DNA of 64,000 nucleotides, taken from NCBI GenBank assembly GCA_022457065.1, contig JAJGBQ010000004.1, positions 2,728,001-2,792,000 of the forward strand, given 5' to 3'. A program made the translations under genes and the position numbers. The stretch comes from Curvularia sp. ZM96 (Eukaryota; Ascomycota; Dothideomycetes; Pleosporales; Pleosporaceae). Numbering within the stretch: the first letter of the stretch is position 1; every line of letters starts with the position of its first letter. Under the pieces are notes generated by a model, which was given only the letters and a program-made list of their open reading frames with translations, did not search any database and was not told the origin of the DNA. Of this stretch, positions 32,122 to 44,168 are shown piece after piece.

Positions 32122-34395
32122 CTACAAATGATACTTGAACAGCGGACTCCGATCTCCCATCTTCTCCAACTGGTCCTGAGTATATATCGCGCGCCATTCC
32201 TCCTCCGTCTTCTTCGCATTCCGCCGATTTATCCTCGCAAACAGGAACTCCAGTGTAAATGCTGATACCAGTCCCGCTGCTGCAAAGGAGAGTGAAGAGC
32301 CGAAACCTGTTTCGTAGCGAGGTGATTCCTTTTCTTGAAAGATGAAGCTGCCGACTATACCTCCGAGGTTGCCTATGCAGATCATAGTAGCGATGCTATG
32401 CTTGGGTTAGAATTTCCTTATATCCTTAGTTGTATGTGTGTATGTGTGTATGTTCTAGCAAACAAACAGAAGGGCAAAAAAAGGGCAAAAAATCAAAGCA
32501 AACGACTCCCACGCGCCCCTGCTGCCCTACGCCATGCCCCCGAATCGAACCATGGTTCGTACGGTTAGGCAAGCGCACCCCTAGCTCGCAGCCCATGTTC
32601 CTGATTGAATTTCTTCAATGAGTTGTTGCTTATGCTTCAACGTGAACCTATACCAGCCACTGGTATTTGTGCTAAGAGGCCCACCCGATAAGGCTAAGTC
32701 GAGTCGTTGCTTGATGGAAAGATGGAGGAATTTTGTGATATATATACATGTACTTGGAGGAGATGTGCTAGGTAGAAGAAATGGGAGAGGCGGTGGTAGA
32801 GCGGGGGGACAAACAAACAAACAAACGAACGCAACGATTGCGGAGACGAACTTACCCAACAGCTCTCTTCTCCGGTCCGGCGAGATTGTTAATGGTCCAG
32901 GCGTTGCAGCCGGGGAGAATGGGATACAGGCCGATACAGGCAACGTGGACAGCAAAGTAGCATACTGCTACGTTGTCCTTTATAGCTTCTGCTTTGGCAA
33001 AGAGGATGGCATATGCGATGATGAGGAGGGCTTGAGCGCTCGCAATAAATGGCATGCGCCATGTGTATCTGTCGGCGAGGAGAGAAGAGATTAATGCGGA
33101 GATCGCACCACAAGCATAGGGCGGGGCGGTCATGAGTTGTGCGGTTGTGCTGGTGAAGCCCACTGCTTCGTTGTGAGTAGTTGATAACCACATGGATTGA
33201 TTCGATGACTTACTATTCTTTAGAATCTGTGGCATGGTAAACTTCAGTCCGTAGTTTGGCACGGCGTTACTGGCGAAAACTAAAGCCTGGAGGTATATCT
33301 GCCAGTCTTTTACAACTTGGCCAATGACACCCCATTTCACTCTCTCCTTTTTGCCTTCGGCATTGACGCGACGCTCCCGCTTCAGGCCTCGAGTAACAAT
33401 GTGTGTGAGGCGGAGGAAGCGCGCTTCGTCGTGCGTGAGCCATCGACCAGCTGCATGGTCTGGCGAGTCTGGTAGCAAGAAGAACACTGAGACTCCTAAG
33501 ACAACAGTGACGATTCCTTCGAGGATAAAGATCCATCGCCAGCTTCTTATGGGTTAGTGTTTTCTAATATTTCGTTTGACAGTGCAATGGCACTCACCCC
33601 TCAAGTCCTGCAATACCTATGGCAAAAGGTCAGCTACACTCTTACACCCATTCGGAAACCCACATACCATCCATCTTCGCAATCGCAGCAGCCAGTAGAC
33701 CAGAGAACGCTCCACTAGTAGCCGACGCGCAGTAAAACAGTGCCATGCGGAACTGTGTGCGGTCTGGCGGATACCACTGTCCTACCAGATAAATAGCACC
33801 CGGAAAGAATCCCGCCTCGAACAAGCCCAGAAAGAACCTCGTAGCACACAGTCCAGCGAGATTCTGTACTAGCCCCATGACTGTCATGACGGTGCCCCAA
33901 CACAAAGTCAGCGTACCCATGTAATACGAGGGGCGCTTGAATTTTGCGAGAATCATATTCGAGGGTATCTCGAAGAGGACGTAGGGGACAAAAAAGACCA
34001 TGAGAGCGACGTTGTAGTCTGTGCCTTTCATACCGAGTGTCTTTTCGAGCCCTTCGATCTTGGCGTTGCTTGAGGGGGGTTAGGTTAGCAGATGCTTGTA
34101 CGTCCTTAGATACAGTGTGGACTATCTACCCGATGTTTGCTCTGTCAAGGTGAGAGATGAGGTATAAGACGGCCAGCATGGGACATAATCGCCAGTCGAC
34201 TTTGTGGAAGATTTTCTTTTGCTCAGCCTTGTCGATGCTGTGGAGGAATTCGGCGTCTTCGCGACTTAGTCCGGCTTTCATGGCATTGTGCAGATGCTCC
34301 GGTGAGCCTGCCAGTGGCGACTTTTCAATAGGAACCTCTTCCATGGTATAGGTGTGGTCTTTCTCCGTAGAGTCAACCACAGCGTCGCGCGCCAT
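32122..34395 (-). CDS. MFS transporter, anion:cation symporter (allantoate permease-like) family
   Basis: Six exons: 34395-34130, 34068-33668, 33616-33598 (only 19 nt), 33542-33214, 33162-32856 and 32395-32122, 531 residues. About 12 membrane segments are expected. Visible family features are the cytosolic N-terminus with WRLCPMLAVLYLISHLDRANIGNAK (TM1 and its loop), NVALMVFFVPYVLFEIPSN, LCATRFFLGLFEAGFFPGAIYLVGQWY and GWRWIFILEG. These belong to the ACS group that imports allantoate, nicotinate, pantothenate and similar organic anions. The substrate cannot be told. The C-terminal tail (EEEWRAIYTQDQLEKMGDRSPLFKYHL) is typical. Two oddities: a 19-nt exon is needed to keep the IAGLEGWRW segment, and the last intron is 460 nt, far longer than the others. 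Exon joins are phase-consistent throughout. Confidence 0.9.
32809..32826 (+). repeat. CAAA microsatellite in an intron
   Basis: Four to five copies of CAAA lie inside the 460-nt intron of the MFS gene. A TGTATG-type run at 32430-32452 in the same intron adds to its low complexity. Confidence 0.7.
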
Positions 34396-35709
34396 CTTGG
34401 TACCTGTTTGCGAAAGGGATGCCGATGAGGATTGACGGGTTCACCGAAAGACACCCAGGATAGGCGGCCAGTGCCTTATACATTACCGCGAATCCTTATC
34501 CGTAGTCGTACCACAGGCCAGTGGAGACTCTTGGAAGGCCCCCACTGCCGACCCCTCCTGCATGTTAGTAATGAACTTGCTTTGGGAAATCAGCGCTGAC
34601 AGCCAAAAGCTAATTCAGAACAAGGTTCAAGAAGCTTGAATAAAGTTAACGCCTATTTCATCATGGCGTTGAAGCTTCAAAATATATTCTACAGCATGAC
34701 ATAGAGACTGCTATGAGGTCTAACCATTACCTTGTCTGCTGTAGAGTCTTGTACCGCCAGTGGAGTAGCTCCACTCTTCATATATGCAAGAGGGCTAGTT
34801 ACTCGTACAAATCAACCGTATTTTGCTGATAAGCGTCTCTAGAACCTTTTACAATCAAATATGCTAGTTGAATTGCGGCCAAACTTGTGCAAGGTGGCAT
34901 GCAGAACAACTTCAACATCCTCACACCACACTACACCTTAGCCCTGCACATAGGTAGTCAGTACACATATCCCATAGTCCCCATTGGCCACACAACCCAA
35001 AACGCCTGAGGGTAACAGTAACCGACAACAATCACCTCCTTAGTACGGTTAAAACCAGATCCAACATTCCATAGCAAACACACAATACCACCAGGGAATG
35101 TGGAGAGCCAAGCCTGGGGTAAGGCGGGGATGTGACGTGGGAGGGGTGCTTGGCGAGGTCTTGTCAAAATGCATCTCGGGAGAGACTTGTTGCGTTTCGC
35201 GATAGCTCCGGGCGAATAGAGGACCGGTTGTTAACTGCCGATGGCTTAGCCAAGCCTCTGCTTGCAGGCACGTGTTGCCTTTTCGATGTACTGGTGCTAC
35301 AGGCTCACACGATGATGGCTGGCTGGTGCAGACGTTCACGCAGGTAATGCAGTTTACCCAAGCGTGGTGTAGCGTTTCGGGCAAAGAAGTATGACCGGCT
35401 TGGCGGAAGACGGGGCTAGTCTGATGGATAATCGTATGGAACAATCTCTAGAAAGCGAGGATTAGTGCTATTATCTGCATTGTAGGTCATCTACGTTAGT
35501 TCCGAATTGCATTCATGTAAACTTCACGCCGCTCTTCTAGTTATATCTCGAAACGGGTATTAGGTCACAAGTCAGAGCGATTTGAACAGTACTGAATCAC
35601 CAGCTGTTTACCTGGAAACACATCAGGTTCTGATACTCTATTGTTTTTTTCTAGATAGTCTGTATGACAACCAAACTCGATGAGCAGATAAGCTATAAAT
35701 ATCCAAATT
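34396..35709. other. Intergenic region, 1.3 kb
   Basis: Lies between the start of the MFS gene and the stop of the XPB gene (both minus strand). The part nearest 34400 is the MFS promoter. Several open frames of 60-130 codons lack protein-like composition. The stretch at 34600-34900 is AT-rich. I see no gene. Confidence 0.45.
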
Positions 35710-38121
35710 TTACTTCTTAGCCCCAGACCGGGCAAGCTTCCTCATGAATGCATTTTGGACACCCTTTGTTCCCTTCAACTCCTTGTTCCTGCTCTTGTTC
35801 ACCTCCATGTACGCCATCGTCTGGCCACCAGATAGTTCTGACAGAGTACCGGCCGCTCTCCTTACTCCAGTCTTCTTCTTGCCCTTGTTAGAGGCGTACT
35901 TGGTGCCAAAAGCATCACCCTCAATCCTCTCCTCCTTGGCATCTTCTTCACGTGCAAGGAGGACATCCATGAGAAGCTCTCGCCTCTCTTGTGGTGTCGC
36001 GAACGCCAGCTGGGAAAAGTTTTCCAGTCCCTCAAGACGAGTGATGACCTTGAAAGCGTAACCTTGATCAACAAGGAAGGCCTGACGCTTGGACGAGTAG
36101 TACATCTCGTCCGTGTCTTTTGATACCAGGGAATAGAAGAAAGCATTGAAACCTTCATCGTTCCTCCTTTTAGCTCGTAGAATTCTGCCCAAGCGCTGCG
36201 CCTCCTGACGACGTGAACCGTAATGTGATGAGATTTGGATCAGACATGTAGCCTCTGGTAGATCCAAACTGGTGTCGCCGATCTTGGACAGGAAGATAGT
36301 GTTGACAAGCTCGTTGTGCTGAAAGTTTTCCAAGATACGGAGACGTTCTTGTTGTGGGGTTGCACCGTAAATGTATGCCTTGCCAAGCTTGCGCGAATAC
36401 TTCTCCAATGCATAGACATTGTCAGAAAAGACGATGATCTTGTCGCCTCGTGATTCATGGTAGTTGATGAGGAATTGACAAGCTTGGAACTTCTTTGGAT
36501 TCATAATGGACAGCAGTGCACGCTTCTGCAGCGACGAGGGCTTAAGCCACTCTGTGTAAAATTCGGGCGTCATTTGGCACCAGACTTCGGCACACTGCAC
36601 TTTGGCAATGTGTCCCTGTTCTGACAGTTCTTGCCAATTGGCTTCGTAGAGCTTGGGGCCGATGAGGAAGTTGAGATCGTCAATCTTGTCATCTTCTCGT
36701 AGGAGAGTGGCTGTCAAACCGAGCTTTGCGTGTGATGCGATCTCGTATGTAACTTTTTTGAAGATGTTGGCGGGCACAACGTGCACCTCATCAGCTATCA
36801 GCAGCCCCCATTCTTGTCCGCGAATGAATTGCATGACCTTTTCAGCATCATGTGACCGCTTTCTAGCGTTACTAATCATAGAGTAGGTACTGATAATAAT
36901 ACCCGCCTGGCGAGGGAAGCGTGTCTTGTTGTCTGCAGTGAAGACGGCTACATCCTCTGGGTTGATGTTGGACCATTTGATGAACTCGGCTCGCCACTGG
37001 ACGACGGACATGGCACTTGTACACAGCACAATTACGGATTTCTTCACACCGCAGGCAGCCGTGATGCCCACTAGAGTCTTACCTGCGCCACAAGGCAGCA
37101 CTATGATACCTGAACGCGCACGCGAGTTTGAAAACATCTTACTAAGAGCCTTTTCCTGGTAGTATCGAATCTGCGCATGAGGCTTGAGGTCGATTTCTAA
37201 GTTTGGGTTTGTGTCGTCGTTGTTGAAGTCATACTCTTCAGTCAGAGGCAGACCAATGGCTCGGCATCGTTTGACCACTCTTTCACGTTCCTCGCTCTTA
37301 ATTTGGAACGAGTGGACTTGGGCGACCTCATCGTCATCATCGTCCTCTCGAAGAGTAGCAATCATTTCGCTTGGCGCGGGATTTTGGGCAGGTTCTGGTT
37401 GTTGCTGCTGTGCCATGTTATTCGCACCCGCTGCCAGCTTGGTACCTGGAATCGCCATCTGGCCGATCTTGGGGGCGGCCTCCTTGATGAGACCATCGGT
37501 CGAGTCGGCCCTGCACTCGGCAATGATTGGGTCGCGGAGGAGTTTCTGGAGAATTGAGGGATCCTCGCTTTCTATGTAGGACAACGTCTTCTTGAGCACA
37601 ATCTTGGCCTTACCGAAAGCGGACGTGGACTTTTCAACAAACTGGATAATGGCTTCAGATAAAGCAGTCTTGGAGTAGCGGTCAAGCTTCTCGATAATCT
37701 CCTGCTTGGAGTGTCCGACACTGACGGCTGCGAAAAGACTGTGGGTGGTGAGCTGGTATTCATGCATCTTTGAGACACGCGACTGCGGCTCGGCGATGTT
37801 GATCAAAAAGTCCTGGGCCTCATCGAAGAGGGGATGGAAGGACTCGAGGATGATGCCGCCTGCATCGTTGACCCATAGCGGCCGGTTGTAGTGGTCTGCC
37901 TTGAGGGGCGCGCTCCACTGGTCCGACTTTCTGAAGAGATCCGCAGCGGCATCCCTCACACGGCCAGCTCGAGCACGCTTTGTCATGGCTTTTACGTCGA
38001 ACTCTTCCTTGAGCTGGTCGAACGTCTCCTGATCGCTCATGGGTCCCTCGTCGTTGTCGTCCCAGCCATCCTCGGCCTCAGCGTCAGCGGCTGTCTGCGC
38101 GAGCTTGCGTTTTGGCGGCAT
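35710..38121 (-). CDS. SSL2: TFIIH 3'-5' DNA helicase/translocase XPB (Rad25/Ssl2)
   Basis: XPB is the TFIIH translocase used to open promoters and in nucleotide excision repair. The gene is one uninterrupted exon of 803 residues, close to fungal homologues. The N-terminus is Lys/acidic. The damage-recognition region contains YNRPLWVNDAGGIILESFHPLF. The helicase core follows: Walker A (LPCGAGKT, about residues 342-349), motif II as DEVH, the RED motif within TATLLREDDK, and motif VI as QRLGRILRAKR. The FYSLVSKDTDEMYYSSKRQAFLVDQGYAFKV stretch and the basic C-terminus are also typical. All signature residues are present. The gene is divergent from HID1 across 488 bp. Absence of introns in so large a fungal gene is normal for this family. 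The assignment is certain. Confidence 0.98.
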   Translation of the reverse strand: MPPKRKLAQTAADAEAEDGWDDNDEGPMSDQETFDQLKEEFDVKAMTKRARAGRVRDAAADLFRKSDQWSAPLKADHYNRPLWVNDAGGIILESFHPLFDEAQDFLINIAEPQSRVSKMHEYQLTTHSLFAAVSVGHSKQEIIEKLDRYSKTALSEAIIQFVEKSTSAFGKAKIVLKKTLSYIESEDPSILQKLLRDPIIAECRADSTDGLIKEAAPKIGQMAIPGTKLAAGANNMAQQQQPEPAQNPAPSEMIATLREDDDDDEVAQVHSFQIKSEERERVVKRCRAIGLPLTEEYDFNNDDTNPNLEIDLKPHAQIRYYQEKALSKMFSNSRARSGIIVLPCGAGKTLVGITAACGVKKSVIVLCTSAMSVVQWRAEFIKWSNINPEDVAVFTADNKTRFPRQAGIIISTYSMISNARKRSHDAEKVMQFIRGQEWGLLIADEVHVVPANIFKKVTYEIASHAKLGLTATLLREDDKIDDLNFLIGPKLYEANWQELSEQGHIAKVQCAEVWCQMTPEFYTEWLKPSSLQKRALLSIMNPKKFQACQFLINYHESRGDKIIVFSDNVYALEKYSRKLGKAYIYGATPQQERLRILENFQHNELVNTIFLSKIGDTSLDLPEATCLIQISSHYGSRRQEAQRLGRILRAKRRNDEGFNAFFYSLVSKDTDEMYYSSKRQAFLVDQGYAFKVITRLEGLENFSQLAFATPQERRELLMDVLLAREEDAKEERIEGDAFGTKYASNKGKKKTGVRRAAGTLSELSGGQTMAYMEVNKSRNKELKGTKGVQNAFMRKLARSGAKK

Positions 38122-38609
38122 GGTGGCGAAATGCTCTCTTGAGTGACGGATGTCAGGTTAGACGGGCGCGCGGGCGGTGGGCGACGACTATACGGAAGGG
38201 CTGCGAGCGGATGGACTGGAAACGGACAGACGGGATGGCGGACTGAAGGAAGAGATGAGATGCGTAGGCAGCAGGCGGCGATGAGATGAAGTAGCACCGT
38301 AAGTATGGCAGGGATTATGTAAGGCGAGCGCGTCACTGGTGCTGCGCCAAAGACCAGCGGCTTTTAGTAATCAATTAGGGATTCCCGAATGGGTATGACG
38401 GATGTCAGCGGGGAGGGCGAGAGACAGAGAGGGAGAGACTGAAAGACGCGCCGAGACGCGAAAGCATGTGAATGGTTGGTCGTGGTGGATTCGCCCGGCG
38501 GCCGACGTCACCTCGCCGGCGAGGCTGCCCTCTGGCCAGAATACACACCCACACACATAGTACATACAATCCACAATAATGCGCGCGTGAAGCCGTGACA
38601 TGCTTGCCA
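38122..38609. promoter_or_regulatory. Divergent promoter region between XPB and HID1
   Basis: 488 bp between two start codons on opposite strands. It has GC-rich stretches and a CACACACACA-like run near 38549. No TATA box is obvious. Confidence 0.45.
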
Positions 38610-41605
38610 ATGGGTGCATCCGATTCAAAACTCTCCTTCAAGCAGGGCATCTTCCGCCTGTCTGAGCCCAAGCAGATTCCGGCCGACGACGTCTACTGGA
38701 CTGGTGTATGCATCCTGTCTGTTACCTCTTCTGCTCTGCTAACCACGCCCCCCAGTTCTGGGAACTCCCCGAATCGACTGAAGATGTCTTCTCCCTCTTC
38801 TCGCCCGCAGACATCCGTCGCACTCGTGACAACAACCTAGCCAATCTCGAGACGCTTATCCTCGCAGTCACCTCGCGCCTCGTCGTCCTGCGCAACCACC
38901 CCTCGTTCCCGGATCCAGAGCTCGCCCCGGAGCGTGATGCGCTCAACTGCATTCGTGTCCTCACCCGCCTGCTGCCCTTTCTGTACGAGGCCGACCACCT
39001 AGAGACATGGGAGGACCAGTTCTTTTGGGCCGAGCGCCGCAAGCGCAGTCGCAAAGGCCAGCTGGTGCGAAGCGAGGTCATCTTCGACGAGGCCGACCCT
39101 GAGCAGACGCCCACGGAGAAGGAACCTGAGTTTGAAAAGGCAAAGCCGCTGGCCGAGGAGATTATCGATACCCTCATCGATCTGCTCTTCTTCTCGGAAT
39201 TCACCCTGCCCAAGGTCGCCGCCGGCAAGAACAAGGTTCCCTATTCCATCTGGCAGAGCGGTGTTGGCTGCAATACGCCCGTCGCATCGACAAAGGAGTT
39301 TGAGAGCAATAGAACCGAGATCCTGCGCCTTCTCCTCACGCTGGCGAGCAAGTCCATGTACATGTCGGCTGGTATGCATCCTGTCATTGCGCAAGCGCCA
39401 TGTCGATCCTAACCCACTATAGGCGTACTACCGGTCAAGGGTGTAAAGGCTATCACATACATCGCGACATGTCCGGACAAGCAAGTGGTCTTGTCTGTGT
39501 TATGCTCCCTTCTGAATACTGTGCGTGTCCCTCTTCGCTGTCGTAGACGCCCGCTGATCCCTTGCAGACACTCAAGTACAACCCCGCAACATGGCGCGTG
39601 CCTTACGACCACGTCGTTTTCAAAGACCAGCGGCAGATTTTGGTTACGTATTGTCTGCAGCTACTGTTAGTACTCGTCTTGTACCCTATACCCGAGCCTG
39701 GCAACGGCCCTGCACCAAAGAATTTCTTTCGCCATTTTCTTGGCCGGCTGCACCGCCCACAAGACTTCCAGTTCCTGGTTGATGGTATGACTAGGATACT
39801 AAACCAGCCGGTATGCAATACCAGAGTCTGCCACATCACTTCTTGCTGATACTTGCTAGCTCCAAGCGAACACATCCTACCTCCCTGGCAGCCACAAGTC
39901 CCTGACCTGGGCACCCGAGATGATCATGCTCTTCTGGGAGGCCCTGCAGTGCAACAAGCGCTTCCGTTCTTTCATCATCGACACAGACAGAGCCCATGAT
40001 TTTGTCGTCTTGGTGCTATACTATGCCATTGACCAGCGCAATGACCCCTCCAAGCAGGGACTTGTGCGCATGTGCATATTTGTACTCCAGACGCTGAGCG
40101 TCGAGCCACAGTTTGGCAAGAGCCTTAACAAGACGTTTGAGGGCCAAGAGTCGCTTCCAGCTAGCATCCGCATTCCAAACTTCCACGGCACATATGCCGA
40201 CTATGTCATCACAGTACGCAGCATGGCCAACATTTCTCATACGTCTGCTAACCTCGCTAGTCTATCTACACATTGCTTACCACTGGTAAAGGCAAACTCG
40301 ATGCGATATACCCTGCGCTCCTTGCGATTCTCAACAACATCGCGGCATATGTCCAGAATCTCGGTCGTGCGACGAGTTCAAAGCTGTTACAGCTCTTTGC
40401 TTCCATGTCCTCACCTAGCTTCTTACTTGCTAATGAGAACAACCACACACTCCTGCACTCGCTCTTGGAGGTCTTGAATGCAATAATAGAGCACCAGTAT
40501 TCGCGTAAGTATAATATAACTGACCTTGTTTGCAAATACTGAGCTGCCAATAGACAATCCAAACTTGGTATACGCCATTGTACGTTCCCGTAAGCGATTT
40601 CAGGCACTCCGGGATTTTACACTGGAAAGCGGTCAAGAGGAGATTGAGCGTCAAAACCAGCAGCGCAAGGAGGGTGGAGAAGATCTTACACGCACAAATT
40701 CCATAGACAGTCTAAGGAGCTCCACGATTGCGCGGACACCCACTCTTGGCAATGTCCCAGAAGAGGACAGCGCCTTTGCCATTGGCGGCGACGATGATTC
40801 CGATGACGACGATGCAAACGCTTCGCGCACATCTGAAGCAACCAGATCACCTATACAATCGCCGTCAGGTGCCTCAAGGAGTGCATCGATTGCCTCGTCG
40901 ATAGATGATTCGGTACCTCTTCAGTTAAGGGGCATGTCAGAAAAGGCACGAGGCAAGCGGCCAGTAGGCCAACCAGCCTTTTCTCGGCAAAACAGCGTGA
41001 CGAGCTTGCATAGCATAGCGGGCCCAGCCATGGCTTCCAATGAGTTCTTCACACCGTCTGTCCCATGGGTAAGTCGTCTCATTTGGAAGACGTGATTTCG
41101 CTAACCTGGTCTTTAGTTGGAAGGATGGCTCTCCGAGTTACCACTGCATACCATTCTCATGTTGATATCAGAGCTTGGACCAAAACTACCTGCAGCAGGG
41201 AACTCGAGCGACACAGCAGAAGCGCTGAAGATCATCCGCGAGACGGAAGTCCGCGGCATCGAGCCCTCACCAATCAGAGTGCACCTGTTTGAATGGTCTC
41301 CGCTGTCTCTCGGTTGGTACGAGTCGCTTCTCTGGGGCTTCATCTTCGCTGCCGAGATGCTGGTAGCCAAGGGCACGGCTGGGGTCTGGAACAACACTAG
41401 TATCCGGCTGTTCAAAGTGCAGGAAGCCGCTGCTGCAGCGCCATCGCTACTGCAACCAAGAGGCGCTGTAGATGCCGTGGGAAGCAATCTCGTCCAGCGA
41501 ATTGGCTCGCTCAATCTACGTGGTGTCGCTGCTCAAGCCGCGCAACGCTCGCCGTCTAGCACCAGCGGTAGTGCCGGCGGCACAGCGACCGTTCGAGACG
41601 TCTAG
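38610..41605 (+). CDS. HID1: HID1-family protein (Golgi/trans-Golgi trafficking)
   Basis: HID1 proteins are peripheral Golgi membrane proteins; in animals HID1 acts in dense-core vesicle and late Golgi sorting. Eight exons: 38610-38705, 38756-39371, 39423-39520, 39568-39810, 39860-40213, 40261-40504, 40554-41068 and 41117-41605, 884 residues. The N-terminus MGASDSKLSFKQGIFRL has Gly2 with Ser at position 4, a likely N-myristoylation site. Conserved blocks include FWELPES, LNCIRVLTRLLPFLYE and VGVGCNT-like signals (QSGVGC), YNPATWRVPYDHVVF, SYLPGSHKSLTWAPEMIMLFWEAL and WLEGWLSELPLHTI. A Ser/acidic low-complexity insert (about residues 600-710) precedes the last conserved block. All seven introns are short and in phase. 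No missing segment is seen. Confidence 0.94.
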
Positions 41606-42333
41606 TATGTTGGAGGCAAATAACTCGCCACTTGAGTGGTGGTTTTAGTTTCGGAAAATAACATTATTATCACAACATCTTTTCTTACGAGCAAATCATG
41701 GTGTTCCGTGGACCTGGGGTACTAGACCCCCCGTGCATTCTGATTGGTTGCATTCCTTCTGCCGATCTTTTTTTTTTTTGCACAGCCACAAGCCACAACA
41801 TAGTATCAATGCAACTGATTGCCACAGTATTAGGTCCAACCAAGCTGCGAATCAATTCTTTCTGTTCGTTCGTCCGTTTATGCACAGCAAGCGCAAGCGA
41901 AGTGAAGTGAAGCGAGGCGAACGAAAGAACTGGAACGAACATCCCCCTTGTTTAGATCCCGTGCCGTGCGCTAGATGTCCAGCCGTTTGGAACATACACC
42001 TACTACACACGGAATGGAGGGCTTGCGCGTCCCCTTTTTTTCGCCTCCCTGGGAGTCACTTGTCCCGCTGCTACATGTGGAGTGCGAGGGGAGGAGGTAG
42101 ATCTTATCCTGAAAAGATGGAGTACATGCAAGGGGGCAAGATATGTTTATACTGTGAGGTGCGAAGGAAATGGTATGGTAGTTTGATATCTTTCTTTCTT
42201 TCTTTCTTTTTTGTCCCCATGTGACGACGCGAGGTGGACAACTTGACTTCCTATTGCTAGAAAGAAGGGGATACTTGAACAACGCTAGTCTTTTCATACC
42301 TTTTGCTGTCACGTGCAACATTTGACATTAGAT
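41606..42333. other. Intergenic region with simple repeats
   Basis: About 730 bp between two same-strand genes. It contains a T-run near 41768, a degenerate GAAGT/GCGAA repeat at about 41896-41930 and a CTTT microsatellite (listed separately). No gene is supported. Confidence 0.5.
42190..42212 (+). repeat. CTTT microsatellite
   Basis: Five copies of CTTT followed by a T-run, about 125-145 bp before the start codon of the epoxide-hydrolase-like gene. Pyrimidine tracts of this type are common just upstream of fungal transcription starts. Confidence 0.8.
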
Positions 42334-44168
42334 ATGGCTGAGGTAGGACATGGCGATGAAGCGATCACGACGTATAGCATGCATGTAGGGATACACCCTC
42401 TCTTTCAAGTGGTATAGGCTGATTGCTGACAAGTGTATGTGCTAGGTATCATCCAAGTACCTCGAGCTTACCCGCAAGAAACTTGAGTTGACGCGCATGC
42501 CGCGCGAGTTGGCGCTGCCGGACGACAGGATATGGGAGCAGGGTACACCGAAGCGGGTGCTTGAGCCGCTGTTGGATTTTTGGTGAGTAGGAATTCAAAA
42601 GTACACTTGATACATATGGTTCTTCGGTGCTATGACTTGATTTTTCCAGCGATGGGTTGCAGTCCGTATTGCAAGACAAGATGTGTTAATGAAAATCGTC
42701 GTATCTAGGCTCGAGAAGTACGATTGGCGCGCTGCTGAGGCGCGATTCAACTCAACGTTGCCGCAGTTTCGGACCAGTATTACCACAGCGTCCACAGACG
42801 ACGCTTCAGGAACGCAGACTCTTCGTGTCCATTTTGTGCACAAGCGGTCGAAACAGGCCAATGCTATACCAATGCTGCTAGCACATACGTGGCCCTCGTC
42901 GTTCATCGAGGTGCAGCGTATCATCAATGCCTTGACGGAGCCGCAATCTGTACCGGGACTTGATTGCACCCCACCGCAAGCCTTTCACGTCGTGGCGCCC
43001 AGTATACCTGGCTTTGGATTTAGCGACGCAAGTATGGAGGAAGGGTTTGGCCTAGATGGCACGGCGGAGGTGTTCCAGAAATTAATGACTAGACTGGGGT
43101 ATGCTGAGTTTGTTGCTCATGGAATAGGATGGTGAGTTGATTGCTCCTTTGGGACCAAGTCATGAAAGTGTTGACATACTTGCTAGGGGCTTTAGCATAT
43201 GTCGTGTGCTGACGCTGCGATACCCAAAGAGCTGTCTTGCTGTGCATACGGTGAATCCTTCTTTCAAAGAGCCAACGTACAGACGTAACCCATTGCAGTA
43301 CTTGAAGTGGCGTGTTGCCAAGTTGACGCAAGCCAAGGTACCACTGCTAAGTTTTGGATACGTTCAAAGCGATGTGCAATCGCGATCTGGGCAGACGAAT
43401 GAGCATTTGACGACACAGAGCGAGGCATATGGTAGTCCACAAGCACTGCATCGTCTCTACTCTGTTCGGCCGCAAACACTGGCATTTTCCCTGTGCGACT
43501 CACCCGTTGGGCTACTTGCAACACTCTTAGACGTCATACATACTAGAGACGTTGCTCCACGGCCACTCTCGGGCAGACCAAGAAGCCCGTTCCTCTCGCC
43601 GGTCGAGCTGGAGATGGAGCAGAGTGATGAGGAGCAAGGTGAAGCTGGAGAGGTAACGTCGACGTCCATGGTTCAGCCCCAAGACTATTCTTCCGCAACA
43701 AAGCAAGAAGGCGATGACAAGAGTTATACATGGAGTCCGACAGAGGTACTAAACTTTACCATGTTGCAATGGCTGCCTGGGCCTGAAGCGGTAAGGAGGC
43801 TTATACGACTACTCAATTTAGTTTGGCGGTTTGCTGACAGAGGGTGCCAGGCGCTTCGGTGGCTTCGTCGTGCGTACATGGACACGCTTGTTCCTTCATA
43901 TTCCGACTATACACCGACACGGCTTGGAGTATCGACGTTCCTGGCGCACAACAGCAAGACAGTAGCACCTCTGGAGTGGGGCAGCAGCTTCTGGGACATG
44001 TGCTGGGTCCGACGCCACAGTGGGCGCCCCGCGATGCTGCCAGGCTTCGAGGCACCCGATACGCTAGTCGTAGATCTGCGGGAATGTTTCGGGGCCATGG
44101 TGGAGAGCGGTGGGATCGTGTTCAAAGCACCAGATAGGGCAAGTGAGGTAGTAAGAGGTGTTGATTGA
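42334..44168 (+). CDS. Epoxide-hydrolase-like alpha/beta-hydrolase lacking the catalytic Asp
   Basis: Four exons: 42334-42384, 42446-42582, 42709-43131 and 43187-44168, 530 residues. The N-terminal part (HVSSKYLELTRKKLELTRMPRE, then KYDWRAAEARFNSTLPQF) is the epoxide hydrolase N-terminal (EHN) domain. The core shows PMLLAHTWPSSF for the oxyanion-hole region (family HGWPGS) and HVVAPSIPGFGFSD (family PDLPGYGFS). The nucleophile elbow, normally H/Q-G-G-D-W-G, reads HGIGWG, so Gly203 replaces the catalytic Asp. The elbow spans the exon 3/4 junction, but the replaced codon lies wholly in exon 3. No clear C-terminal catalytic His block (such as GHFAALE) is seen either. An acidic insert lies at about residues 335-390. 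Probably a catalytically dead or altered homologue; the role is unknown. Confidence 0.82.

Noticed and set aside
32540..32600. GGTTCGATTC-like string (minus strand) resembling a tRNA T-arm
   Set aside because: The flanking bases do not pair as a T-stem, and no acceptor stem, D-arm or anticodon arm can be folded. It is part of a CGAACCATGGTTCG palindrome within an intron.
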